Shown here piece after piece: positions 34,661 through 47,090 of a stretch of DNA of 64,000 nucleotides. Source of the DNA: Cervus elaphus (taxonomy: Eukaryota; Chordata; Mammalia; Artiodactyla; Cervidae); assembly GCF_910594005.1 (NCBI RefSeq), contig NC_057828.1:6956235-7020234 (forward strand). The letters run 5' to 3'. The notes below the pieces were generated by a model. The model was not told the DNA's origin, did no database searches, and worked only from the letters and a program-made list of their open reading frames with translations. The translations under genes were made by a program, and so were the position numbers. How positions within the stretch are numbered: position 1 is the stretch's first letter; each line of letters starts with the position of its first letter.

Positions 34661-36325
34661 GTGAGTCCCGCGGGCCACTCGCGGCGGCCGGCCGGGCGGC
34701 CCGGGAGGAGGGGGCAGCGCGGCGCCGGGGAAACGGAGCAAAGGTAAACCCAGCGGCTCTTAAAGGCGCAGGGCTGCTTCTGCTGGGGGCCGGGCTGTAG
34801 GGCGACTCCAGGGCCACGCGGGGAGGTCGGCGATCGCCGCGCGGCTGGGCCGGCATGCTGGGGGGCGGGCGATGCCCTCCCTGCGCAGGCCGGCTCCCGG
34901 CGTCCAGGGGCTTAGGACCGAGGGCTGTTTTGCCTTCTCAGGTCCGCCGCCCCTCCCGGGCGTCTCCAGCGGGACTCACTTTGACCTCCCCCGAGCTCCT
35001 AGGAAGCAAAGTTTTTCACCCGGTCGGAACGGGGCGCGTTCTCTGCTCCCTTCCTCCTGGGAAGGGCAAGGGTCAGGAGCCTCCGGTAATGGGAGAACCC
35101 GCCAGTGTGGGACCAGACCCCGCCTTGAAGGGCTTTCGGGGCTCCGGTGAACTTTCCAGAGAGGCAGGCTGGCGCGGTGGGAGGCCAGGGCCCTAGGGTG
35201 AAGGTGGAAGGACACGACACGTGAAGCCCTGAAGCGTCCAGCGCTAGGGGCTGTGTGGGGGTGCGGGGGTTGGGGGAGGGGGCTCTTCTCTCCCTGCCAA
35301 CCAAAGGAGCAATGCCCCTTGCCCACCCAGCCGCAACAGGCAAAGGGTTAATGCAGTCATGGGAAGGGTGGGTGGCCAGTTGGGAGATGTAGCCTAAGGA
35401 TTCTTGGGGAGGGGGGGAGATGGTCAGGAATCAGAAATCTGAAGTCTGCTCTGGCTGGAGGCCTCTCTTCCCTGCCTGTTGGGGGCCAGGGTTTCTGGAG
35501 CTGTCTGCAGGCCTTGTGGTGGGAGTCCTGCGGTTGAGACAGTGACTGATCTCCTGTGCTTGGGGTCAACACCCTGCTGGGCACCAGGGGCCTTTGATCC
35601 TCTCTGAACTCCTTCCCTACAGCATGAGTGGAGACCGCTCCCCAGAACCTCATCCCCACCCCCAGCCCGGCCCTCAGCGGTTCCCCAGCTGCGTCCTGAG
35701 CCCTGTGACTCACTGACACCACCGGCCTGGCCCTCCAGTGCCAGCGCCCTGTGAGATTCAGCATGCTCGTGGGGTGTTTTCCACTGGGCTGGGGCTCACA
35801 GCACATTCCTTGACACTGGCCTGAGGGAGCAGAATCCTTAGAACGAGGATGCTGGAATGTCTGGCTGACAGGCGCATCCTCGGAGATGCCCTGCCTTTCC
35901 TCTGACCTGGGCGGGGGGTCTGGGACCCCCTTGCTTAGGGTTGGGGGATGGCAAAGATGGCCCAGGCAACACTGGCTTCTAGGTTTGGGTCTGCATCCCA
36001 AGGTGTTCTGGAGAGAGGGTCACCTTGCCACAGGAGAGCTTCTGTCTCAGGTTACCCAGCTCCAGGCACCTCCCGTGCAGCTGATGAGCCTGTGAGCCTG
36101 ACCTCCCCCGAGCCCTGCCCACTTGGTTCCTGGGACTCTCCCCTCTGGCTGCCCACCCCCAGCCAGGAGCTTTCATTCTTCCCAAACCTATTGGGGTTTC
36201 CAGAGCCAGAGTAGTTTTCAGTAAGTTACATTTGATTTCTTAATGCCCTAGTGGCTACCATTTATCAATTATCTACTGGGTGCCAAGCAGTGTGTCATAC
36301 AGCTTTATGAGATAGGTATTATTTG

Positions 36326-36542
36326 TGCATGAGTGCGTGCTAAGTCACTTTAGTCATGTGCAACTTTTGTGACCCTATAGACAGTAGCCTGCCAGGCTCC
36401 TTTGTCCATGGGATTCTTCAGGCAAAAATACTGGAGTGGGAAGCCATGCCCTCCTCCAGGGTATCTTCCTGATCCAGGGATCGAACCCACGTCTCTTACA
36501 TCTCCTGCATTTGCAGGCAGGTTCTTTACCAGTAGCGCCACT
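36326..36542 (-). mobile_element. Bov-tA SINE inserted in a MIR (intron 1)
   Basis: Minus orientation: GTGACCCTATAGACAGTAGC to CCAGTAGCGCCACTG. MIR sequence resumes on both sides (36235-36325 and 36543-36665). Confidence 0.9.
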
Positions 36543-37189
36543 GCAGCTGTTACTATTATCCCACTTTATGGTGAGGAAGCAGAGACTCTGGGACACCAAC
36601 TTTCCCCCTATCCACATAGGTGGGATCCCACTTCCTCTGACCTCAAGCCCCCTGGCTCTTAGTCTGTGCCCCCATCAAGGGAGACCCCAGCCTACTCTGG
36701 AGCTGTCTGGTTCTATGTTGGTCCTTGGAGAAGGAAGGATGGGTCTGGTGCTCTGAGTAAGGAGGCTCCCACTTGTCCCGTGCCAGGCAGAGCCCGGCTT
36801 CTCCACGGGTCGTGGGAGAGAGGCACCCGATCCGAGGAACAACTAAGTTCTTGGTCTAAGACCTCATGGGATCAGGCTGCCTGCCTTGGAAATGCCCCCT
36901 ACCTCGGGCCTCGAGGAGATGGAGCTGCCTTTATGCCTGCATTTGTTTTCCCCGCAGACCCAGACTGACCTCTGGTGATCTGACCTTCCTGTGCCCAGGT
37001 AGACAGGCCCCGTGCCTGGCTTGGCCCCGCCCAGCTCCTACCCCAGTCTGGCCTCTACTTTCTGGGGTCACCCTGCTTTGGACTTTTGTTCAGTGTCTCC
37101 ACCTATCCCTTCTCTGATTCGTTTTTTCCTTCCCTGAGTTTGAGATCTAAAGGACAGGGCCAGCCCCGCAAGTGCTCACTGTGTGACTC

Positions 37190-37340
37190 CTCTCTCCCAG
37201 CGAACTCCTGAGCTTCTCCCAGCCTGTTTCCTCACCAGTGAAATGGAGGTCATAACAGGGAAGGTTGTTACCCGAATTAAATGAAGTAATGTACAGTGCC
37301 TGGCACCTGGCAAATGCTAAATAACCAGTGACTTTATTTG
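37190..37340 (+). mobile_element. MIR SINE fragment (intron 1)
   Basis: CCTGTTTCCTCACCAGTGAA, GTACAGTGCCTGGCACCTGG and a CAAATGCTAAATAACC tail: forward MIR. Confidence 0.7.
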
Positions 37341-38383
37341 TTGTTTGGGAATGAATTCCTAGTTATCACACTGTGCCTGGCTTTGGGTAGAGATGGAGGC
37401 AGGCTTTCCTAATCTCATCAGGCTGGGCCCTTAGCAGTGTCTTTTCCATTCCTCCAGATTGAGGAGGCGGTCCCTGTGTAAGAGAGTGGGGGCTAGGTGG
37501 GGTTCCTGTTAGGTGAGAACCTGCCCGGAGGGACCCAGGGGTCTGCGCTGTGGGACTCTACCCTCCCCTCTATCTCAGCTTCCAAGAGGAGCGAGGTGGG
37601 CCCTGGGGGCTGAAAAGCTAACAGCCTCCTGCTCTGAGGGCCCTCCACCAGGCCTCCCTTCCCTGGGGTAAGAAGACCCTCCCCCAGTGCTTAACTGCGG
37701 GCCCAACTCTGCTCTGTTGTCTGGGAGGGAGTGGCTGGCCTGCATCCAGACTCACCCGATTAGCTTTGCCCCTTTGGGCGTGAGTCACATTTCTCTTCTC
37801 CTGTCCACCCTGGACCCTTCGCCCTCCTGGCATCAGCTGCTGAGTAGGCACTTTCCCATCTCCGGGGTGGGAGCAGACCAAGGTCTTGTCCTGGGCGCCC
37901 CAGCGCACGTGCCCGCGCACGTACACAGAAGCCAGTGCTAAGGCTGGGCTCGTGGCTGCTCAGACATCTGGGACCCAGGATCACGACAGAGCCAGTGGCT
38001 GGCCTGGCAGGAGCTGGCCCATGGTGCAGGAGCAGACTAGGAAGAGGGGACGCTGTGGGCGCATCTCAGCCAGACCTCCCTTTGGAAGGAGAGCTCCCCC
38101 TAGCTCCTGACATCTTCAGGGTCCTGTCTGCAGAGGAGGAGCGGTAAGGTGGCAGGGTGAGAAGTGCCTTTAAACTCAAGAGGGTCTTCAGGCTCTCTGA
38201 CAGCATGAGTGGCCCTGGTAAGACAGGACACTGGTCTGGAGACATTGGCCTGAACCTCTGAAGGGCAGTGGTGATACTGGGGACTCTGGATAGTGGTTTC
38301 TTCCTGTGCTCCCACCCCACCCTTCTGATGTTAAATAAAGTCTTTCCTGGAAATAGAGGGGTTGGTATAGACAAGATGACCCA

Positions 38384-38598
38384 ATAATTTTTTAAAATAT
38401 TTATTTATTTGGCTGCACTGGGTTTTAGTTGCAGCACGCAGGATCTTTGATCTTCCTTGCAGCATGCGGGATCTTTAGTTGTGGCATGCAAACTCTTAGT
38501 TGTGGCACGTGGAACCTGGTCCCCTAACCAGGGATCAAACCTGGGCTCCTTGCTTTGGGAGCTCGGAGTCTTAGCCACCGGACCACCAGGGAAGTCCT
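38384..38598 (-). mobile_element. CHR-type SINE (intron 1)
   Basis: Minus orientation: TTAAAATATTTATTTATTTG tail complement, several TTAGTTGTGGCATGC-like steps, then CCACCGGACCACCAGGGAAG. Confidence 0.92.
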
Positions 38599-38714
38599 GG
38601 ATGGCCTGCTAATGATGGCGCGCTGGTATGTTCATTCAGTTTTGCGTGTGGAGGGTGTGTCTCTTGCCCGTCAAGGATGGGGGCAGTGTTTGGGGTCAGT
38701 TCAGTCCTGCCCCT

Positions 38715-38865
38715 GTTGCTCAGGAAGTGGTTGCCTTAGGTGAAGGACCTTGCTCACCCGAGTTTTAGTTTCCTCCTTTAGAAAATGGAGAGAGGAACAG
38801 TATTGCCTCATGTGGTTGTGAGAATTCCGATGAGATAATGTCAACAGTACTGCTCGCCTTTTGCC
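38715..38865 (+). mobile_element. MIR SINE fragment (intron 1)
   Basis: GAGTTTTAGTTTCCTCCTTT and GTGGTTGTGAGAATTCCGAT: forward MIR. A weaker one lies at 39630-39745. Confidence 0.6.
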
Positions 38866-40061
38866 TTACCTGGTGTGTGACCAGGGGCTGGTGGCAGGCA
38901 GAGTCAGCGGACCACATTTGGCAGTTCTCAGAACCCTGCCCTCTCCTTGATCACTGTAGAAACCAGGGCTCAGGCCCCCAGCTGGGAAGGAAACTATTCT
39001 TAAAACGTTTCTACACTCCCTTACCCCAAGCACCCTCTCCAGGTTATCATTATCGTGAGACGCTCTGGCAAAGCTCCAGAATGATTTCTGTCCTCACCCC
39101 TCGCTGCCATAAAGGAACCTCCCCTTTTCTTTCTTTGGGGGTCCCCTCAGGAAATAGGGCTGCTTCTCCCCTCTGGCCCTGGCCACCCAGCAAAGGAGAT
39201 TCTTGCTGAGAGAACAGGCCCCGGGGGAGGGGGGCATAGCTGTCTTTCCCCACATCCTGGCAGGATCCAGCGCCTGGAAGCAGGTAGGGAGTAGGCCCTG
39301 TGCTGGAGGGCATCACGCTCATGACATGAGCAGTGCTGGGTCCCCAGACCCCCTCTGCCAGCAGGCCATGCATGGGCTGAGGCCAGGAAAGGGGGCCCTA
39401 GGCCCCTCCCTGTTCCTGGCACGGAGCTCAGCTGGCAGCACCCCTTGCCACGGCTGGGCCGGGTGCCACGCTCTGGGCTGACGCCAGACCTGCCTGGCTG
39501 CTTGCCTGGGCAAGGTGGCTCTCCAGTGGACGGCTGATGTCCCTGATAATGGTGCCCGGAGCAGGGAACGCCACCTCTGGCCAGACCCTTGCTGTCCCTT
39601 CCAGCCCCGGGGAGCAGAAAGGGCACCGAGCTCAGAGTCACAAGCCCTCGGTTCTAGTTTGGCTCTACCCCGTCGTCCAAGTGGCCTCGGGCCAGCCGCT
39701 CCCCTTTCTGAGTCTTCCTTTCTTCACCTGGTAGATGAGGGCCCAGACCTGGGGATTCCTAGAGCCCCGTCCAGGATGGCTGGTTTGTGATTCCAGCTTT
39801 TGCCAATCCTGCTGGCGAGGGGAGCTGTCCTTGGAGACCCCAGGAGGGACTCTTGATCCCCCAAACTCTGCAGCGCAGGGCCTTCCCCCAGCTGAGGCCG
39901 GGGTAGCTGGCCCTTGCCATCGCTCCGGTGGATGAGGAAGCCCTGGAAGGCTGCCTCCTTGTCAGACGGGAGGAGAAAAAGTACTTCCCAAAGCAGTGGG
40001 TGTGGGATTCAGACATCATACAGGCACTGATGCCCAACGGCGAGGCTTGAAGAACCATGGC

Positions 40062-40350
40062 TCTTGGCCAAATCCAGCCTATATTAGTCTGACCTGTGAG
40101 CTAAGAATGATATTTATAGGTTTAAGTGGTTGGGAAAAATTCAAAAGATGAAAGTAATATTTTGTGACACTTGAAAATTACATAATATATGAATTTTAGT
40201 GTCCACGAGTGAAGGTTTACTGGAACACAGCCACGCACTCCTTTCCATCCTGTCTGTGGGTACTTTTAGGGGGATAGAGTTGTGTGACGGCAGCAGAGAC
40301 CGTATGGCCACAGAGCCTAAAATACTGGCAGTCTGGCCTTTATAGGAACG
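40062..40350 (+). mobile_element. MER5A-like hAT-Charlie MITE (intron 1)
   Basis: Plus orientation: GTGAGCTAAGAATGATATTT, ATTTTGTGACACTTGAAAAT, CTGGAACACAGCCACGC, GACCGTATGGCC, CCTAAAATACTGGCAGTCTG. Confidence 0.85.
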
Positions 40351-41552
40351 CTTGCCCACCCTGCTTAGATAACCATAGTTCTTCCAAGGTTTGCACCAAA
40401 CAGTTCTGGAATCTCTATCTAAAAATACTTTCTTTTCATTTAAAAAGAAGTGTTGTTCTTTTAACATTAGCAATGAAAGTTCATTATGGAAATATTAGAA
40501 GCTGCAAATAAGCAAAAAGGAGGTATTAAAATCACCCGTAATTCTGTCACCCAGTTAGATAACTACTGTTAGCATTTTAATTTAGAGCCTTCTGGAATAT
40601 ATATATATATATAGTGTGTGTATGTGTGTGTGTGTGTCCTGCTGAATTATATAGTGTTTGTCTACATGTATTTATGGGTGTACATGTATGACACATATAT
40701 GTCTAGCACACAGCTTTTATAAGTTGTACGCAAATGCCTTTTTCATTTAAATACACATCTCAAACTGCCTGCTGTCTCAGGGACTGTCCTAGGCCCAGTG
40801 GGGTAATTCTAGTATCCCAGGCCCTGGGGCAACATCCAGACCGAGGTGCCCAGCAGGCACTCAGGCCTGTGTGTGAGGCGCAGGGGCTTGGTGGGGCCTG
40901 AGCTGCGAATCTGGAAGTCATCAGCACGTGGGTGGTGGTTTCCACGGCAGGAAAGCCTGAGGTCACCAGGATGAGCATAGAGACAGAAGAACAGAGGACC
41001 AAAGAGGGAACTCTGAGCGGCGTGACATTCAGGGCCAGGTAGAGGAAGTGAGTTCCCAGACAGGGGAGGGAGGAGGAAGCTGGAGAGCCAGGGGCTGGGG
41101 GAGGGGAGACATAACGAGACTGGGACTGGGAGAAGCCAGCGCCGCCCCCAAGCTCTGAGCGGTGGGTGCCGCTGACGGGACATCTAAAGCACGGGGTGTT
41201 CGGAGGTGTCCCAGAGTGGGCCTTGGAGACAGACAGGAGCAGGGCAGTGGTCGTGGCCGCAGCGGCTGCCTGGACCTCGCCTGGTGAGAGGGAGGTAACG
41301 CTGAGTGTGAGGAGGCCAGCGTGCCCTGAAGGGTGGAGAATGTTGGCCAGGGTCCTTCAGAACATGGGCGTGGCGTCGCAGGGCCAGACTGGTGGTGGCG
41401 AGTGCAGGGAGTGCAGTATAAATAGGAACGTGGTCTAGAGATGTGGGAAACCCTCCCCTCCGGCCCCCTCACTGCTCATGAGACAGCTGTTCCCCTGGGA
41501 TGCAGGCTTGAAGGCCCCTGCTGTTCTGTTGCTAAAGTTGGGTGTGGTGAGA

Positions 41553-41762
41553 AAGCCAGTGACGTTTCTCAGTCATGTCAGACTCTTTGAGACCCCATGG
41601 ACTGTAGCCTACCAGGCTCCTCTGTCCATGGGATTTTCCAGGCAAGGGTACTAGAGTGGGTTGCCATTTCCTTCTCCAGGGGATCTTCCCAACCCAGGGA
41701 TCGAACCCTGGTCTCCCACGTTGCAGGCAGACGCTTTACCCTCTGAGCCACCAGGGAAGCCC
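41553..41762 (-). mobile_element. Bov-tA SINE (intron 1)
   Basis: Minus orientation: GACTCTTTGAGACCCCATGG to CTCTGAGCCACCAGGGAAGC, near full length. Confidence 0.93.
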
Positions 41763-44014
41763 AGAGATGGGAACTAAGATCCCCTGACAGGCTGTTCAGT
41801 CTGGATGAGCGAAGACTAAAGGGCAGGCGACCTGGGTACTCTTTATTTCTCCTCCTGTTGGTTAAATAGAGGATGGTGGGCCTCAGGCTCTGTGCTTAAG
41901 CAAACAGAGTGGAAACAGAGATGAGCTGTTTCCACTGAGATTTGGCAAGGAACACTTAAGAAAAGGCTCCCGACTTTGGAATTTTAAAAACACTGGGTGG
42001 TAGTGAGGGGCCTTCCTGGAGGGTCTTTCTTTAATACATGCTGCTGAAAGGAGTGGAGGAGGGTCTCCTCTGTCTGGGAGGTGGGGTGGGCCTGGTCTGG
42101 AAGCAGATGTAGGAGACAGAGGTCTTGCCTGCCCTGGCTCCTTGCTCCCACCTCTGGTCTGGGATGTCTGGGACGGCCAGGGCCAGAGCTGACAGAAGGG
42201 TGCCTCGTCCCACCTTATCGCTTAGAAATCCACAACCTCTCCAGAGATTTTAGGCCAGCGTTGGCTGGGTGTCCAAAAAAGGCCAAAAGAGAAAATGCCA
42301 GAAGATAATATATGTGGCTTCATTCCTTGAGCCCCAGGAAGCCAAAAAGAGTGACAGGGTATCAGCAGGGCTGATGGAGCGGTCTGCGGTGAGGAGGGGT
42401 CATCTCTAGGGGTCAAGGTCTGAGCCTAGGTGGTCCACGTGACCCGTGAGGCCCTGGAAATCTGCCCCTGGGGGACGGGAGCCCAGGAGGAGGGCCCTGG
42501 GGCCTGCCAAGCCCCCTCCCCACAAGACCTGGGAGCCCCAACTCGGCACATGTTCAGCTGGAACCTCTCTTGAGGATTGTCTCCATCCCTTGTCTACGCC
42601 TCACCAAGCTGTGGGAACTGCCCACCCCGAGGCCTGCACAGACCTCAGTGGGACTGCAGCTGCTGGGCCGGAAGCCGCTGTCTCTGCCCCAACCCCCCCA
42701 CTGCACCCCCACTGCCCTGGGGAAGGAGCCAAGCTTACAGCTGAGGCTTGGAGCCCAGTGGGCAACTGGCAGCCTCGGAGCAGCCTGCTTACCTCCAAAC
42801 ACTCCGTGAACCAGGAGAGCTGGGCTCTCATAGATTCGCTCACTGCTTGTTCGAGGGTTTGTGTGGTGCAGAGCCCTGTGTCAGGGGCTAGGGGTGTAAT
42901 GATGAGTCAGACCAGTCCTTGCCCTGAACCCACCCACAGGCAAACCAGGGAGACAGACAAGGCAGCAGTCACAGTACAGCAAGCCAAGCGCGCTGCTTGG
43001 GGACATCTAGAGTGCCGTGGGGGCCCAGTGAGGGCCACGTGGCCGGGCCAGCAGAGTTTCAGGCTAGAGAGAACAGGAGGGGTGTGGCAGGAGGCATATG
43101 AGGAGGAGGCCACGTCTGCCTCGAGCCTTGAAGATGCAGACATTCGGTTGGCTTCCCCCTTGTCCCTGGTGCACCAGTCCCTGGGTTCCAGTTTCCATGG
43201 AGAGTCAGGAGAACCGAAGAGGAAAGGTGTCCCAGAGAGTCCTGGGCTGGCTGATGGACCCCCGCGCTTGCTCTCGTGTCCCCAGGAAGAGGGCAGGGCC
43301 AGGCCACCCACGTGGGCTCGAGTCCCACCTGCTAAGAGTTGGGGCTGGCCTGACAAGGAAAAGATAAACGTAGAAGCAGGACCTGGCCGGCCTGAGAGTG
43401 GAAGAAAGGGTCTACACACCGACAGAGTGTCCTGGGGGGTCAAGGTCTTTGTCTTCAACGGGTCTAACGTTTAAATGTAGTGGAGAGGCTCAGATGAGCC
43501 ATTGTAGTGCGCGGGCTGTGGTCTAGTTCGGTGTGGCCATTCATCCCACCAACACTGGCCAAGCACCTGGCAGGTTGGTTCCACGTGAGGCCGCGGAAGC
43601 AAAGCTGCCCAAGTCCGTGCTCTTGCCCTGAAGGACATGTCAGTCTGGAGGCATCTTGTTTTACCTCCAGGGAGGGGGGGCGGCCATGTGCAGCCTCCCA
43701 GGGGAGGCAGCAGCTGAGTTTGGAAGCAATCTTACCAAGGAAAAAGCGAAGAAGGCCTTCCCAGGGCCAGGAGGGTGCTTTCCTCTGAGAATGTCAGCTG
43801 CATTCCTGAAAGCTGGACCCTCCAGGCAGGGGTGAGAGCAGAGAGAGGAGGAGACAGGGGTCAAAACACAAGAGGCCTGGTCTTCTGGCCACTGGAGTTT
43901 GGACTTTTTCCTGAGGGTGGTGTTAATACTGAAGGATTTAAAACGGGGAAGTGACGTCATCAGAAGGCAGCTGAGAAAGTCAGGTCTCACAGCTGGTGGC
44001 AACTGGATAGGAGG

Positions 44015-44125
44015 TTGGACACTATCCCCATTTTGCAGACAAGGATGCTGAGGTCTTCCCAGGTCACAGTGCTAGTAGGTGGGAGAGCTGGGGCTCCTCC
44101 CATGACTCCAAACCGCAGAGCCTTC
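44015..44125 (-). mobile_element. MIR SINE fragment (intron 1)
   Basis: CTATCCCCATTTTGCAGACA and GGTCACAGTGCTAGTAGGTG: reverse MIR. Confidence 0.7.
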
Positions 44126-45389
44126 TGGTGAGCAGGCCCGGGCAGCACGTGGCCCTCACGATGGGACTCTTGCATCAGGTAGGATGCCATTCCTCACTGC
44201 TGTGGCACCTGCCCGCCCGAGGCCCACGCAGACCTCCCTGGGGCAGTGGCTGCTGGCCGGAAGCTGTCCCCTCTGCCCCAGCCCACCATGCCCCCACTGC
44301 CATGGGGAAGAATTGGGGTGCACTTGTCTAGGACAGGGGCGACCCGGGGCCCCAGACAGCCGCCTCCTGACAGGCTTCCTGCAGGTTAGTCCAGCTTGCT
44401 CCTGGAAGGCCTTCCCCACCTGCCCCCACACATTGTGGCAGGAGCTGTGGGAATCTCTGAGCTCTGTCCCCGCACCCAGAGCATCTGCTCACGGGCAGGG
44501 TGACCACAGGCCTCACTGTCCACTGGGTCCCGGCCCCTCAGAAGGGCCCGGGCTGACGGCCTCTCCCCAAGGCTGGAGCTCACAGAGCAAGGTGAGTGAT
44601 GAGGGCTCCAGGGCCTCTGCTTCCCCACTTCCTCCCGGCTCCAGGCGGTTATGGGGTGACTGGCTTCCCCTGAGGTTTGTTGCAAGCTAGGGAAACTAAA
44701 GCCTGAAGCCGTGCAGGGCAGGGTCAGTGAGAGGGTGAAGGAAGAGATGCTATCTGCCAGCTCCCTGCAGGCACGGTTCTGCTGGGCGGAAGGGGTGTCT
44801 CTGAAGTCCCAGCGTGTGACGTGTGCAGACTTGGTCAACCGTGGACCCTGGTTATTTTAAAACCTGCCCATGGGCCCAGAGTGGCCGAGGCAGGGCCAGG
44901 AAGCAAGCAGCGGAAAGTGTAATGAGGACCGTAGCTGGTGGTCAGCCTTTGAGAATGAGGGACAGACCCTCGGGGCTTCGGAAAGCAGGCAGTTGGAAAT
45001 TGCTTCCTTCATCTCCTAGCCCTGGGCTCGCAGAGACTGAGACCGAAAAGAAAAGAAAACAAAGCAAAAGGGGGACTTGAAAAGCACTCACATACCTGGA
45101 ACTCAGTAGGTGCTCCAAGTGCTGGTGAAACAGCCAGGCTGCTGTGTGCCGCAGAGCTAGCCTGGCAGTCGAAGCGTGCCTGGTGAGGGCGTGAGCAGTC
45201 CTGCCCGTGGCCCCATGGATGACGCACTTTCACAAGTGTGCCCGTCAGGTGGGCTCCCTCCTGGGGAGGCTTCTGGCGATGTGGGACCCGAACCGCATGC
45301 CACGGTGGGGAGTGGGGAGAGCTGAGCCCCAGAGGAAGGTGATGCGGCTTCTGAAGGGCCCTGGGTTGCAGGCTGCGAATCAGGGCTTT

Positions 45390-45610
45390 TTTTTTTAAAA
45401 AAAAATAAACTGTATTTCTTTATTATTTTGGCTGTGCTGGGTGTTTGTGGCTGGGCACCAGCCTTCCCTAGCTGCGGTGCATGGGCTTTTCTTATTGTAG
45501 CCCACAGGCTCAGCTGGTCCTCAGCATGTGGGATCTTTGCAGGCCAGGGATTGAACCCATGACCCCTGCATTGACAGGCAGATTCTTAACCACTGGACCA
45601 CAGAGAAGTC
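45390..45610 (-). mobile_element. CHR-type SINE with target duplication (intron 1)
   Basis: Minus orientation, T/A-rich tail first, ending ACCACTGGACCACAGAGAAG. Flanks CGAATCAGGGCTTT (45376-45389) and CGAATGAAGGCTTT (45611-45624) match at 12 of 14 positions. Confidence 0.9.
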
Positions 45611-46539
45611 CGAATGAAGGCTTTATTGAGGAAGGCAAAGGGACTTCTCATAAGGTTTCCTGAGGGATCTCAGAGCCTGGCTTCCTGGAGGTTGGGAGGT
45701 AAAGCTGACCTTGCCCCCTGCAACGGCCTGCAGCCAAACTCCTGTGAGAGGGAGGCCGTGGCCCAGCTTCCCCGGATGTTCTGCCAGGCTCCTTCTCTGT
45801 CTCCAGGGTCTGCCCACCTGGGTCTTCCAGGTGTCCCAGCCAGAGTGTGGGGGTTAGTTCTGGGTCCTGGCGGAGGTTGTCCTGGGGATGGGGAGCAGCC
45901 GCCATCTCTGCGCCTCCTGGATGGGGGTGATCGGCCTGCAGGCCGGTGGCCTCCCCGGGGGTGGGCGCTGTCTTCCCAGGGGCTGGAGGGCCCTGCCTGG
46001 CAGTGTCAGCCATGGGGGACCCCTCCTGCCTGCCCTGCCCTCCATCTGGAGGCTCCTGCCTGCCAATCACTGACCACGTCCCTGCTTCCTGTTCCTCTTC
46101 CACCCCAAGATCTCAAAGCGCCTTATGGACGGTAGGAATGTCTGTGAGGGATATGTGTTATAGGATGAGCTTTATATGGGCCTCCTTTCTGATATATTTT
46201 TACATCTGTGCCGGAAGCCGAGGGAAAAAAAAGAAGAGAGCTAACATTTTCTGAGTGCCTTCCTTGTGTCAACTCGGCACCCCCACTCAGACATCAGCGA
46301 ATGTAAAGCTCGTGCCCCAAACCCACCAGGCCTCTGCTCCCAGCACCCCTCACCCCCACGGTGGCTGCCCGTGCTTCCCTGGCTCAGGCCAACCCCTTCG
46401 GAGCCCCGCCTGGCTCTTTTCTCACCCCCCGTTTGCAGTCTGTCAGCAAATCCCTCCAGCTGCCCCTCTGTGACACACCCAGGAGCCAGCGCTTCTCCCC
46501 GCCTCTGCTCTGCCGCCCTGATCCCGGCCATCTCCCCCA

Positions 46540-47090
46540 TCACTGTCACCTCCTGGCCAGCCTCCCTGCAGCCCCCATGCTGCAGTCAGAGGGAGCCTGT
46601 TCGAACCTACACCCGATCAGATCACTCATCCCCTCAGACCCTCCCAGACGCCGCGGGGACCCAGCATGATCTGCTGCTCCCAGATCGCCCCACTCACTTC
46701 TGCCTCAGGACCTTTGCACCTGCCGTTTCCCTGTTACCTGCTTCCCCCGGATTCTGTATGACTAGCCCCCTCCCCACTGCCTTCTCAGAATTTTCCTCAG
46801 AAGATGCCACCTTCTCAAGGAGGACTTCCTGATCACCGTATTTAAAACTGCAACACCTCACCTCTCACACCCCATCTCTTTCCTGTTTTTTCTCCCTTGC
46901 ACTTGTCACCATCTAACATGTTGTGTATTTTATTTAATCATATTGTCTGCTACCTCTCCCCACCCCCATTAGAGTGTCAGCACCATGAGGACAGGATTAG
47001 TGCCCATTTTGTTCACAAGTAGATTATCAGGGTCAGCAACAGCGCCTGGCAAGTAGCAGGTGTTCAATAAATAATCATGGGATGAAAGGC
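46540..47090 (+). mobile_element. L2 LINE 3'-end fragment (intron 1)
   Basis: CTCAGGACCTTTGCACCTGC, CAAGGAGGACTTCCTGATCA, GCACCATGAGGACAGGATTA, CAACAGCGCCTGGCAAGTAG, GTTCAATAAATAATC. A long, fairly well kept L2 tail, possibly starting near 46290. Another short one is at 32555-32690. Confidence 0.65.

Noticed and set aside
33948..34664. 238-codon open frame into the CpG island
   Set aside because: GC-rich promoter DNA is open by composition; Arg/Pro/Gly-rich translation without motifs.
186..41762. tRNA-like blocks
   Set aside because: B-box-like GGGATCGAACC motifs belong to the tRNA-derived heads of Bov-tA and CHR-type SINEs, not to functional tRNA genes.
42446..43474. 342-codon open frame on the plus strand in intron 1
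   Set aside because: No domain, low-complexity composition, overlaps L2-like pieces, no supporting splice pattern.
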